Source: Symsagittifera roscoffensis
Taxonomy: Eukaryota; Xenacoelomorpha; Acoela; Convolutidae
Direction of reading: 5' to 3'
Assembly (NCBI RefSeq): GCF_963678635.1
Contig: NC_087066.1
Location: 4,927,954 to 4,991,953, forward strand
DNA: 64,000 nt
The notes under the pieces are model-generated. The model did not search any database. It saw only the letters and a program-made list of their open reading frames with translations, and was not told the origin of the DNA. The position numbers were made by a program, and so were the translations under genes. Of the stretch, positions 11,215-22,400 are shown piece by piece (the first letter of the stretch is position 1; each line of letters begins with the position of its first letter).

Positions 11215-14200
11215 CATATCTCATGCACTGAGGGGCTTTTACGGACTGGCCGACGTCCTGATTGTATTGGATGAGGTACTCTTGCTAGAGATATCGAACT
11301 TTGCTAGACAACTCAAGTTCAGCCCAGTCATCGGGGACGACCACCCGGCGATAAACCAGTTGACGGCCAGCCTGTGGTTCCGGAGTATGGATGTGAAAGT
11401 CGCAAATTCCACCAGCAGGACTAGAGGTCCCAGCAACGAGAGAAGAAATGTGGTCGAGACGGAGAAACAGTTAGAATCGATGAAATATCGCTTGACTCAA
11501 GAGAATGGCTGGTGGCCATTCCTGACACCAAGGCTGGAGAACGTCACGAATAAGACGAGGGAGGAAGCACCACTCCTCGTGAAACAAATCTGGAGTTTTC
11601 TAGAGAAGCAACTGGAGCTAGCTGAAACGAGAGACATGACGGTGGTTAGATTTGTCTCGGCCGCCAATGAAGTGACGATTGGAGGATTTTGGAGAGAGCA
11701 CGCCAACGGCGAATTGAAGACTAGGAGAGATTACGAGATTCTCAAGTTCTTGAGTCCTTGCTGGGAGAGAGAATTCTTGGCAGGAGTGTTCGGCACCACG
11801 GCGACTATCTTCGGAGCCTTCGTACAGGAGATACTGGGCATGTCCATCAGCCTGCTCTTGGCCCTGTATTTGGTTTACCCCAGATACTTGTTCAACATGG
11901 GCCCAGCATACATGTTTAGTCGAGGAGTGGAGACACTTCGAGTTGATGGGTATCTGGCACTAGTACTCTTGACCCATGGGGAATTGGTATCGTTTCATCG
12001 GTTAATGGAATATGGAGAACCTCTGTCTATGGGGAGAGTCCACACGAGCATTGAAACCAGCTCCTACAAGTGTGCCGCAGGGTTGAAGACACTGCTGGTG
12101 CAATACCTCATGATGCAGAATCGATACATGACGGGTGAAGATGAGAACCCAACCTCGAGAGAAGAATGGGAGAAGGCGAACAGAGGGATGCCTCTGTTGA
12201 CGGACCTGTGCCTGGCAATGAGGTCGGACCCAATGGGGATAATCCGGGGTCTAGAGGAGGTGGTGACCTGCATCTATGGTCCAGCAGTGACGTACGCGTT
12301 TCCAGATCCCCTGGTGATAACGTATCGTCACTCGGTGACGCACTTGAGTCTCATCAGCGTACTGGATGGTACAGCGCTGAATTGGTGTCAGCAGGAGGTG
12401 CTCAGGGCGCGTATGAGCAACACGGTACTCTTCGGAAAAGTGAAAGATGCCGAGATGATGGTGTGCAACTTCAGGGGACAAATGCAATGTAGAATGGGAG
12501 GCAAGCGAGAGGGCCCCATTGAAATGTATCCAAAGTTTTGGAACCTAAACCCATTGACGGCCAACGGACGAGAAGTCTTGAGAATCCCCGCCTGGAAGGA
12601 GTGCTTTGCACTAGTCAAGAGGGAGCTGGAGGCCATAATGGAGAAAGAAATCCTACCAGCCACCATGCCTGAGTTCCCGACAGTCAGGAGGATGACCTTG
12701 GGAATGAATAGTCCCTTGGTGGTTCCCTCCATAATGGCGAAGATGATGACGGAGGAAACGCAGAGGCATTTCACGGATGGCTGGGATCCCCTGTTCATCG
12801 GCTACACGGCGGCAGTCTACTTCCACACCAGCGAGAGGAAGGTAAATTCGTGGACGACGCAAGCGAAAAAGAGTAGAGGTTCGCAGCCCCCTGGATATGA
12901 GGTGCGGAAAGTCTTGAGGACTCTTGAGAAGGAAGGACTTGAGAATATGCTACCCATATGGGATGATGGCAGGATGATCGTGATGGAGGGACACGTCGCA
13001 TTGGTGGACGAAATGAAATTTGCCACGAGAAAATACAAGGCACCCTATGGCTTGGAACAAGTAGAAGTGACACAGGAGGGAACAGAACTAGATGCAGCAG
13101 GTCAACTGCATGTAGCCCTGACGGAATATAAAAAGCTGGATCCTACGACACCGTCACCACTGTCTGTAGACACGCCTGGAGACAAGAGGAGTGGACCCGT
13201 TGATGATCGATTCAAAAGAATTCTCGAGAGAAGAAGAAATGAATCAGAGGAAGAGAGTATGGATGAAACTCTCAGTGAAGCTGGAGAAGACATGGAGGTG
13301 GGGAATACACCTGAACCAGGGCCATCAGGGGAGGAACTCACCACTCAAGAGCTGTTGAAAGACTTGAGCGAAGAGAATTGGGCAGATACTGCCACACCAC
13401 CTCTGAACCCGTCCCCGCGGAAGAACCTAGAGTTGCCATTGGCAGGTGAGACCTTCAATATGGGGATGTTACTCTTGAGCTCGGAGGAAAGGGAGAAGAA
13501 CACGTTCGAAGGGAACAGGGACATTTTCTTGGGATCTCTCGAGGATGACGCTTGGCAGGAATTCCTGGGGGAATTCAATCGAGAAGTGGGCAGCGAGACG
13601 ACGCTGGACAAGTTCAAGAAGGAACTGTGGGACGCAGTAGTGAGATTCGGGGAACCGCTCCTGATAGGAACGGGCCTGGATGAGAAAGCAAGAAAAGAGC
13701 TGCTGAACAAGCTAGTGGAGCTGAGGAACGCACGATCGAAGACTAGAAAAGAGAAATGTGAGGACAGCTCTACTCTGAAACAAAAAACTGTGGATAAAAT
13801 GGTTGATGATATAAAAAGGAATAAGGTTGGGACTAGTAATATGATTAAGAGTACTAATATCCTTAAGGCTCGAGCAGGGGGGAGGCAAGAGTTGGAAGGA
13901 GTGGATGGAGAGGTCGAATCAATGATGATAGCCACAACACCCTCGAGCAGAGATGTGAAGACTCGCAAGAGGAAGAGAGAAGTGGAAGGATGGGGTAGTC
14001 CTTCAGTGGATGCTGTTGCGGAAGGAAACTTGAGAGAGACGGCGCCCATCGTTTTGGCCCGATGCAAGACGGCGGCATACAAGAACAGCTCGGAGCTCAG
14101 GAAACCATTTGAAGTAGAAAAGGAAATAGAGGTTTCCACCAGTTCGACGTCAGAAGAAGACTTCAAGCCTCAGAAGGTAAACTTGAAGAGAGGTTCAACG

Positions 14201-17083
14201 AACGGACAGGTAGGGGAAGTGGAGATCGGCAAAGAATGGATCTCGAAGGCACATCAGGACATGGGCAAACAAGTGACGAGTGATCCATTGGAGAGGAACA
14301 AGACGAGGAACACTTCCCGGACGTGGTGGGTGGCCCTCGAAACATTGAAGGAAATGGAGGACTGCTTGAAGAAGTTGGACAGTGGAATAGCTCGCAGGCG
14401 ACGCAATTGGGCCACCCAGCAAAAAGCCGAGGTTAATAAGATAGAGATGGCAAGTCATCTGAAGAGGTCCTGGCAGAGTTTGTTGAAGGATCATTTTGAA
14501 GAGGCGATGAGAACATCCTCATCAGCACCGCCACTAATGGCGAATCCCTTCGTTAGAACTGCGGGACAATTAATGTTCACCTGGAGTCTGGTGGGAATAG
14601 AGTTGGAGACATTGACCTCGTATGACAGGCTGAAGTTGGGAAGCAAGAAGCTAGAGTTGTATCAGGCACTGATGCAACACGTGGCCAGGGACAATTCAGG
14701 CTTGAGCCTGGCTAGAAGAAAAGATGCCACATGTTTCTTGAGATGGATAATGTCAATGATGTCTGATAGCACCACCCTGGCATGCCACCAGAGAGCAAGT
14801 GGAAGTAAATCCATGGAGAAAAGAGTCTCAACGATCATCTTGAACGTATATCAGAGTACAGGAATAGAGAAAGAAGATGGTTCCAGACTATCCTTAGAGA
14901 ACCATCGGAAGCTGGACGAGGTACGGAGGTTCTCTAATAAGAAGTTCGAGGAAGAACATGATGTTCACCGTAACCTGGCCTCGTCAGAACAGTACTCGAG
15001 ACTCAGTGAGAAGGGGGAATACCAACATGTGTCTGGAGTGATGGGAATGGCCTACAATCCCTTCTTAGACTCGGAAGCTGGAGGAGCCCACAGAAACCAT
15101 GAGGTAGCGGAGCTACTGAAGTTTTGGACAGAAAGAATAATGGAGATAGACGCGGTGGAGAAAGAGGGGCCGAGCCTGGGCCTGATTCTTGAGAAAACAC
15201 CAGAGGTGATAAGCATACCGCGCTCAAACAAGAGAGTTGAAGTGAACATGGGCGGTGGAAATGGCTTGTTAACCACGAACTTGGGAGTGATATGGAAGCT
15301 ACTAAGACCCTCCTGGTGTCCACATCCCCATGCAAGTCTAATCGAGGAAACCACAGAGCGAGTGAGGTTAGCACCAACGGAAGATGAAGATCTGGCGAAG
15401 TTGAGTGTGCTACATAAGCTAATCACGCCCCAGATGCAAGAGCCAAGCGAAAGGACGAGTGACCCCGGGTCAGTAAAGAAATTGGAGCCGGGTAGCTGTC
15501 TGGATTCGACGTGTGGGAACGGAGAGCACATCTGCGATGGACGGTCATGCGTCAGAATACTGTCGTTTCAAAAAGAAGACCTGGTCACTTGGTTCGAAGA
15601 CATCACAGAAAGGGAGAAAAGTGAAGTGCAAATAATAGCGGAATGTTACGCGAGAACCACGGTGAATATAGCGAAAGCTCTCGGATTCTTCTCGAGAATG
15701 TGTGGTCTGCAGGCACTGGAGAGACTGGAGTCTGAACATCATTTAGTGACGGCGTTGAGCGTGGAATCATGGCCCGGGGTGTTGCAGGTGACTCAAAAAC
15801 ACATCCGGAGCTGGAAGGTTGGTCTTGAGGCGGAAATGGGATTTCCCATGAGCGAAGCTTATGGCTTGCCATTGAACGCGAAATCGCTGATAGGGTCAAT
15901 GATGGCCAACTTGTGCGGAAGTCACTACCCGCTACACATGGCGATGGTGGAAGTGTCCAGCCAGAGAATACTGGTGGACAAGGCCTTCTCAGTGCCCAAG
16001 TGCGTGAGGTTGGCTCGGATGTCGCATCACTCGCACAAGTTGTTGAGAAAAATCAAAGGGACAGTACCAAAAGAATTGAGAGATGACTTAAGCGAAATCT
16101 GGGGAGAAGATCTTCTGAAGTTGGAAAGAGAAAACACGAGCGATCACGAGAGACAAAACGTGATCGGGAAACCTGTGGGAAGTACTCCGAACCTGGAAGA
16201 CAACGACACGATGCACGAGAAAATGATGGAGCTTGAGCCTCTCTTGGAAGCCTCAGGGGAACGTAATCTCAGGAGCATTGAGATCACTCATGGGGAATGC
16301 CCATGCCACTGTTTGGCACAAACGGTGTGGTATCCAGATCACAAGAACCTTTGCCTGGTGTGGGATGTGGAAGAGATTCGGTCGATCGGACTACCGGATC
16401 ACCGGCAGAAGGTGACGCTCTTAGTAGTGAGTACGATGTTAGCTCTGAGATGGATAGAAGAGAATATAACGAAGTATCGGGAGGCGACGACGCCAACGGC
16501 TGAATCAATATACGCGATAGACTACAGCAGGAGACTCGAGTTGTTTGAGACTGCGTGCAAAGTATTCGCCATACCGACGGAAGTCAGGCACGTATGGAGT
16601 CGCTTGAGGTACTTTCCATGGTTTCGGGCGACACTGACGTCTTGGTTGTACATGACAACGAAAGATCACATGAGAAAACATCAAAAAGAGTATCGACAGT
16701 TCCAGGCCGAGATTGGGCCGGAAGCTTTCAAGAGACCCCTGCTAACCCATCGTAATGCGATCACGACAGGATGGAAAAGAGTGGGTAAGATGTCTAGAGA
16801 CAATACCAAAGCGAGGGAGTCGATACTAGAGGAAGACCTGGCGAAGAACGTGAGCTTGAGCCTGCACAACTCCTTTTGCTTGAACCGAGAAGCTAGGGTG
16901 AAGGCACTACCCAACCAAGCAAAGAGATTGCAGGAGCAGAGAGAATGGATGCGATCCTATGAACAGCTGAAGGCTTGGGAGGAGATTGTGATTAGTTCCG
17001 ATGATGAAGAGGAACTGTTGAGACAGTTTGCCGCATCTAGCACTTCAGGATGCAGTACCTCCAAGGCGAAGAGTACGAGATGA
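11138..17083 (+). CDS. ORF2 of Gypsy-like element, 1981-residue protein of unknown function
   Basis: Intact frame of 1981 residues downstream of gag-pol, in the place where env or antisense ORFs occur in other Gypsy elements. I do not recognise a family. There is no N-terminal signal peptide. A hydrophobic stretch (about 213-253, rich in Leu, Ala, Phe and Tyr) could be one or two membrane segments or a buried core. The rest is highly charged, with an acidic-basic low-complexity middle (about 690-1000). Two Cys/His-rich spots are visible, near 1456-1472 (Cys spacing of a small knuckle) and near 1720-1740 (CPCHC and a later Cys/His). The C terminus is acidic then Ser/Thr-rich. Base composition and CTNGAG density match gag-pol, so it belongs to the element and is not a captured host exon set. 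It lacks the furin site plus single C-terminal TM plan of Gypsy envelopes. Function unknown. Confidence 0.75.
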   Translation: MAAPNRELEPLNLRLYKSELPAAWADISHALRGFYGLADVLIVLDEVLLLEISNFARQLKFSPVIGDDHPAINQLTASLWFRSMDVKVANSTSRTRGPSNERRNVVETEKQLESMKYRLTQENGWWPFLTPRLENVTNKTREEAPLLVKQIWSFLEKQLELAETRDMTVVRFVSAANEVTIGGFWREHANGELKTRRDYEILKFLSPCWEREFLAGVFGTTATIFGAFVQEILGMSISLLLALYLVYPRYLFNMGPAYMFSRGVETLRVDGYLALVLLTHGELVSFHRLMEYGEPLSMGRVHTSIETSSYKCAAGLKTLLVQYLMMQNRYMTGEDENPTSREEWEKANRGMPLLTDLCLAMRSDPMGIIRGLEEVVTCIYGPAVTYAFPDPLVITYRHSVTHLSLISVLDGTALNWCQQEVLRARMSNTVLFGKVKDAEMMVCNFRGQMQCRMGGKREGPIEMYPKFWNLNPLTANGREVLRIPAWKECFALVKRELEAIMEKEILPATMPEFPTVRRMTLGMNSPLVVPSIMAKMMTEETQRHFTDGWDPLFIGYTAAVYFHTSERKVNSWTTQAKKSRGSQPPGYEVRKVLRTLEKEGLENMLPIWDDGRMIVMEGHVALVDEMKFATRKYKAPYGLEQVEVTQEGTELDAAGQLHVALTEYKKLDPTTPSPLSVDTPGDKRSGPVDDRFKRILERRRNESEEESMDETLSEAGEDMEVGNTPEPGPSGEELTTQELLKDLSEENWADTATPPLNPSPRKNLELPLAGETFNMGMLLLSSEEREKNTFEGNRDIFLGSLEDDAWQEFLGEFNREVGSETTLDKFKKELWDAVVRFGEPLLIGTGLDEKARKELLNKLVELRNARSKTRKEKCEDSSTLKQKTVDKMVDDIKRNKVGTSNMIKSTNILKARAGGRQELEGVDGEVESMMIATTPSSRDVKTRKRKREVEGWGSPSVDAVAEGNLRETAPIVLARCKTAAYKNSSELRKPFEVEKEIEVSTSSTSEEDFKPQKVNLKRGSTNGQVGEVEIGKEWISKAHQDMGKQVTSDPLERNKTRNTSRTWWVALETLKEMEDCLKKLDSGIARRRRNWATQQKAEVNKIEMASHLKRSWQSLLKDHFEEAMRTSSSAPPLMANPFVRTAGQLMFTWSLVGIELETLTSYDRLKLGSKKLELYQALMQHVARDNSGLSLARRKDATCFLRWIMSMMSDSTTLACHQRASGSKSMEKRVSTIILNVYQSTGIEKEDGSRLSLENHRKLDEVRRFSNKKFEEEHDVHRNLASSEQYSRLSEKGEYQHVSGVMGMAYNPFLDSEAGGAHRNHEVAELLKFWTERIMEIDAVEKEGPSLGLILEKTPEVISIPRSNKRVEVNMGGGNGLLTTNLGVIWKLLRPSWCPHPHASLIEETTERVRLAPTEDEDLAKLSVLHKLITPQMQEPSERTSDPGSVKKLEPGSCLDSTCGNGEHICDGRSCVRILSFQKEDLVTWFEDITEREKSEVQIIAECYARTTVNIAKALGFFSRMCGLQALERLESEHHLVTALSVESWPGVLQVTQKHIRSWKVGLEAEMGFPMSEAYGLPLNAKSLIGSMMANLCGSHYPLHMAMVEVSSQRILVDKAFSVPKCVRLARMSHHSHKLLRKIKGTVPKELRDDLSEIWGEDLLKLERENTSDHERQNVIGKPVGSTPNLEDNDTMHEKMMELEPLLEASGERNLRSIEITHGECPCHCLAQTVWYPDHKNLCLVWDVEEIRSIGLPDHRQKVTLLVVSTMLALRWIEENITKYREATTPTAESIYAIDYSRRLELFETACKVFAIPTEVRHVWSRLRYFPWFRATLTSWLYMTTKDHMRKHQKEYRQFQAEIGPEAFKRPLLTHRNAITTGWKRVGKMSRDNTKARESILEEDLAKNVSLSLHNSFCLNREARVKALPNQAKRLQEQREWMRSYEQLKAWEEIVISSDDEEELLRQFAASSTSGCSTSKAKSTR

Positions 17084-18420
17084 ATGGGCAAATCGGATGG
17101 ATCTTGAGTCTTGAGAGGGAAAGGGGGCTTGAGCGTGGATCCGAGTGAAACTTGGATTCACGAAAAAGAAATTTTAACAAAGCAAATATTGTTACTAATA
17201 TACTATATTTATTATATAAATCGAAATGCTGCATGACAATTTCCTGATTGAATAGGACAAAAGAGATTTTAAAATGATTGGTTTGAAAAGCGAAAATTCA
17301 AGGGTGCAGGTGTATGCAGATTTTGGTTGCTGTTTAGCAATAGCGTGAAAATTTTAAATGGCTGTGAATTTTGGGGTGTAGATAAGCTTAAATCTGCTGC
17401 AAACTTCTGTAAATGACCACTGGCACTGTATCTTGAGCAACACTCGGTTTTTCTGGGACTCACTGGCAGAAGACAGCGCGCGATGAGGACATCGATCTCG
17501 AGTCCGGGGAGTATGTGCCAGTCGGTCATATTTGGAAGTTTGACCTTGAGAGAAGCAAAAAACACTTGATTTTGGAGTGAAATTTAATTTTTCAAAATTT
17601 CGAATGGAACCTGTCATGCACGATTTTCTCGCGAGAACTGAAAATCAGAAAAAGAGATCAGAACAATTTCAGAACAATTTCAGAACAATTTCAGAACATT
17701 TTCAGAACAATTGAGTAACAATCGCGGGAAAGTTGCTAGAAAAATTGGTGGGAAATTGCTATTCGCAATTTCGAAAGCAATAATAACCTAGAGTAGAGCT
17801 GTCCCATCTGTGACAGAGACGAGAGCATTCCCTCGAGTTGGAGTATTACGATTGGAATACTATTATTGACTGACCAGAGTGAACCTTCGGTGGAAAGGTG
17901 GACAGCTAGAGTGTCCCAATGGTTCACGAGAACTTGCAGTCTAGAGTAAAAACTTGTTCTTGTTGTTAAAACTGACTGACATTAAACTCATATTAGTTAC
18001 TTTATTAATTCTTGAGTTGTTTACCGACTTATTTACTTCCTGGTTCTTGAGCGTGCTACAATGTGAGTACTTAATTTAAATTCCTAGAGTGTGTTTTATA
18101 ATTGTGATGTTGAGGTAAGGCGAGTTTTAGGTTGATCCATCTGAAATGGATCAAAGTTCCACTGTCTAATAAAAAGTAACTTAACGGATTGTTCCAACCC
18201 GGTTTTTAACGGCGTTCATGTATTTTGGGTATCTAGAGACCTAAGTATGGGGACGTTTCTAATTCTAGAGTGGGGGGATATTTTAGTAGTAGCCTTTAAG
18301 CTGTAACGGGTCGTAGTCTCATGTCACAAGCGAACCGAACTGGCTCCGACCGTTCTTGAGGTAGAAAAACACAAGAGATAGTGTCCCTGACCCTTGAGCC
18401 AGTGGTTATAGGGCCTATTT
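17084..18420 (+). other. 3' non-coding region of the element, possible 3' LTR
   Basis: Non-coding. It starts with a purine run (17113-17127), has an 11-bp tandem repeat (17660-17715), and contains an AATAAA at about 18167. I counted seventeen CTNGAG hexamers here by eye, where about one or two would be expected by chance. No LTR edges could be set because no second copy is visible. Confidence 0.45.
17660..17715 (+). repeat. 11-bp tandem repeat, about 5 copies
   Basis: The unit AGAACAATTTC repeats head to tail, the last copies diverging to AGAACATTTTC and AGAACAATTGA. It lies in the 3' non-coding region of the Gypsy-like element. Confidence 0.9.
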
Positions 18421-19100
18421 TTCTTAAGCCTCATGTGTGACTGCAGTAGACGAATGTTACAGGAATCCGGACGAAGAGCGGTCTTATCTCCCTTGGGGAA
18501 GGCTGGTAAAATCGTCCCAATACCCTTCCAAATATTCGGGACGTCTTCGGTAACGATTTTACAGCTACAATCGTTACAATTCGGATATCTTCTGTTCACG
18601 TCGCCAACTATAATTTCGTCGTTCGATGTTGTTTTCTCGTACGTATTCTCTGTGTCAGCGAATTTTGTTCTTTTTTCTCACATTTCCAGTTTTTAGCGAA
18701 ATTTCAAGGTCGTGACGTCTTTATTTCAGAACGAATTTTCAAAATTTATTTTGTGACTTTCAACTGACCTCTCCTGATTCGTCAAATCATAGGATTAGTA
18801 CAGTTAATCTACCAAAACTGTCAATCTTCCCAGTCTACGGTTACAATAAAATTTCGAAGTTGCCATGCATTGTAGCGGCCGAGGGCCCTGGTCGTAGAAC
18901 ATGTTCGCTTATGCTCAGAAAATGGTGACAATTGAATCCAATGCGACTCAAATGTTGAAAAAAGATGTATTTTATATCTGACCTCGCCGATGTGTGCATA
19001 AGTTGTATATTTGCTATGTGATTTTCAGTTTTTTCGGTATTTGCTTACAAAGTTAAAATCTTCGATTGTTGCGCCTGGCTTATCAACAGAAGATGACAGG
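18421..19100. other. Non-coding gap between the Gypsy-like element and the LINE
   Basis: AT-rich, with no CTNGAG hexamers seen. The short frame 18433-18696 (+) has no recognisable feature. A small inverted repeat, GTAACGATT against AATCGTTAC, lies near 18550-18580. I see nothing else. Confidence 0.4.
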
Positions 19101-19484
19101 ATGGATTGTCTTGAAGAAGAAGAAGAAAGAACACTTGAATTACTATACAATAAAAAGCCGAGGCATCAGTGTAGCAAAGTGTAAATAATAAAATTGGTTA
19201 TAAATTCATTGGTTACATCAAACAAAAACAAAACATCAGAAAACAAGCAATAAACAAAACAAAAAAAAAACAAAATCGGTTACAGTTCGGAAATTGGTTG
19301 ATTAAAGTATATGAAGTTTCGGATACTATAGAAAATTAAAGATTTAAGAATTAGGAACAAGCTGGTAATAAAACTTTACAAACAATTTTACAGATAGTCC
19401 AATTATACAACGTATATGCAGAGTATATACAGTTTCTCTTTCAAGCAATGTGTGAAAAATTAAACTGAATTAAAAAATATAGAA

Positions 19485-22400
19485 CTAGCAAAAACGGTAA
19501 TCACGCCACGTATTTGTATTAGTACATATAGGATTGTTTCTCAATTCACTCACGTAAAATTCTTTCAATTTTTTCTTGAATTCTGTTTTCGATTTTTCTA
19601 AATTGCGCAAAATTATGGGCAGTGAATTCCATTTTTTAGAAGTCAAATGAAAAAATGATTTTTGTAGAGAAGCAGTCGAACAATGTTTGTCAAAAATAAT
19701 TTGTTTCGTTCTTTCGTTGAGCCTATAATTGGCAATCGGTAGTCTCAGTGTATTTTCAAAAGCCTTCTTTTTGTTTGTAAGATATTGGTATAAGTATGTT
19801 ATACACTTTAACTCAATTCTTTTCTCGATTCCAATGAACGATTTGCTAATGCGAAGAAGGGAAGAAGATTTAAAATTCGATCTGAAATATGTTCTTTTTA
19901 GCGCCCAGTTCAACTGTTTCTCCAGAGATAGCATCAAAGTAGCATTAATTTGTTGTAAAAAAATTGCTGAATAATCTAAATGTGATAAAACAAGACAATG
20001 AAGCAAGGCAACTAATGATAATGTCGGCAGTTGTTGTCCAATTGTATCAATAGTTTTAATCCCTTGGGCCATTTTTTGGAGAATTGTTTCGATTTGAGCA
20101 TGAAAAGATAAACTTGAATCAAGAATTATGCCTAAATATTTGCATTCTGATTTTTTGGCTACATAATGCCCACTAATTACTAGTTTATCAGTATCCACAT
20201 TTTTGCTATCATTTTTTTGACAAAATGTTATAAATTCCGATTTAGATGCATTCAGATTCAATTGGTTCTCTGCAAAAAATTCCGTTAGATTATTGAGTGA
20301 TTTTTGCAATCGATTCAAAGCATCCTCAGAAATTATAGAAGAGGAAAAAACCATACAGTCGTCAGCATATTGAACTAAAGTACAACCCTCATATAATCGC
20401 TCTTGTATGTCATTAACATAAATATTGAACAACAACGGACCAAGTACCGTTCCTTGTGGGACACCTCGTTTTATTTCAATCCAGTCTGAAAAAATTCCAT
20501 TGACGTTTACTCTTTGAATACGTTTGTTTAGGAAGCTAGCAATTAAAGCATTTGCTCCATTTGAAAAACCGAGAGAAAGCATTTTTTCAATTAAAACTTC
20601 ATGCGAAATAGAATCAAAAGCCTTGGACAGATCTAATAAAGCTGCATGTACGATTTTTTTTGAATCTATTTGATTTCGAATACTTTCTGTCACATAAACA
20701 AGAGCATCTTGTGTTGAAATGTTTTTGCGAAATCCGAATTGAAATGGTGTCATTATTTGAAATTTGTCAAGATGTTCTGTTATTTGGGCATGTAAAATTT
20801 TTTCAAAAATTTTAGAAAAAGCACAAGTTATTGATATTGGCCGATAATTTTTTGCATCCATTGGGTCATCTTTTTTGAACAAAGGGGTTACGTTTGCTTT
20901 TTTCAGTTCGATCGGGAAAATGTTCTCATCTAAGCAAGTATTTATGACAAAAGTTAAATGTGGAACTATAACTGATTGACCGTCAATGATTGCCCAAGCA
21001 GGTACGGTACAAGGTCCGAGAGGTTTTCCAACATTGATTTTTCGAACTATATCAAAGCATTGCTTCACTGTAATGTGTTGAAAATGAAAAGATGCAGATT
21101 CAGAGGCAGATTTGTTGTAATTCGGAGGCTTTTTAGCGCCGAAAAATTCGCCTAAGTTTGAAAAAATATAATTTAAATGATTGGCAATTTTTTTGTCTTG
21201 GGTTATCATTTCACTGAAGGAATTTCGTAGAACTGTAATTCGATGGTTGCCAGAACATGTACCTCTAACTTGGTTAATATATTTCCATTTTTGTTGGATA
21301 GTGCTGAGAAGTGAAAAACAATTTTTTGAATGATCGAATTGTTTACTTCTAATCAATTTGCTCATTTGATTACGTAAAAACTGGTACTTTGACCAATTAT
21401 CGCTTGTGCTTTGACTGCGATATGATCTGAGTGAATTCTGTTTCTTAGTCAACAATTGCTGACATTCTGAATCGAACCATTCCGTTTTCAACACGTTTTT
21501 TGGTTTAAAATTACGAACAAACTTTTTTTCGATAGGAGCATGTTGCTGTAGAGCACAAGAAATTAAATAAATCATCGTCGAGAACATGTTTTGTGCGTCT
21601 GTACATTGATATAAAAGATACCAAGGAAGAGCGGAGAGTGAATTGCAAAATTCATTTTTCTGATAATTTTTCTTATTGAAAGTCGTAATTATCCTCGGTA
21701 AAATTTTGCCGCATTTTATATCCGTCAAAATAAATGAAGCAAAATGGTCGGTTTTATAAGGTGTATCAAAACAAAACTCAATGCCGTTTGTTTCATAGTC
21801 ACTGATTATGTAGTCGATATGAGTTTTTGTTGAGGAACTAATTCTGGTCTCATCGTTTGGACAAAAAACCTTCAATCCATATGGAATAATTATAGAATCT
21901 AAATTTTCTTTTTCTTTGCTATCCAGATAATTTATGTTATAATCACCCAAAAGCGTAATTTTATTAGAAACTGAAAAAGCATTATCTATGTTAAGCGTTA
22001 ATTGTTCCAAAAAATCAATAAAGTTTGATCTGCTTGGGTTATAACACAAATTAACTAACATTTTTTCTTTACTCGAAATGTTAAATGTAGATTTGCACTC
22101 AACCCACACTGACTCATATTTTTCTTTATCAAATAAATTTAGATCAGGCCTCATTTTCGGAGCCAATTTGACTGGTATATATAACAAAACGCCACCGCCT
22201 TTCTTTTTTACCGCTGATTGCCTATCATATCTGAACATCGCATGCGTTCTAGGTTGGAAATTCCATAAATTGTCACTATCTTCTTTTTTAAGCCACGTTT
22301 CGGAAATTCCTATAATTGTGTTTTCGCCCATATCATCAAGAAATTTTTTCAATTGCATCCGTTTTCTAATAATACTTTGAAAATTCAAATGAACAAATTT

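Larger units (their letters stand above)
1..18420 (+). mobile_element. Giant Ty3/Gypsy-like LTR-class retroelement (no LTR pair visible)
   Basis: The block holds a leader with a minisatellite, a gag-pol frame (1812-10493), a spacer with a good splice acceptor, a second long frame (11138-17083) and a 3' non-coding region. I compared the first 700 bases with 17.1-19.0 kb by eye and found no matching LTRs, so the 5' LTR probably lies before the window. The purine run 17113-17127 is a candidate polypurine tract just upstream of a 3' LTR. The right edge at about 18.42 kb is inferred from where the dense CTNGAG hexamers stop; it is not from a repeat boundary. Both frames are intact over 8.7 and 5.9 kb, which suggests recent activity. 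With one internal repeat tract and two ORFs the element is far larger than the usual 5-7 kb Gypsy. Confidence 0.75.

Noticed and set aside
18433-18696. 87-residue plus-strand frame
   Set aside because: No motif, no splice context, and it lies in the gap between two mobile elements; length is within chance.
1-19000. LTR pair for the Gypsy-like element
   Set aside because: No stretch of 1-765 was found again in 17.1-19 kb. A by-eye search cannot exclude a diverged pair, so no LTR is annotated.
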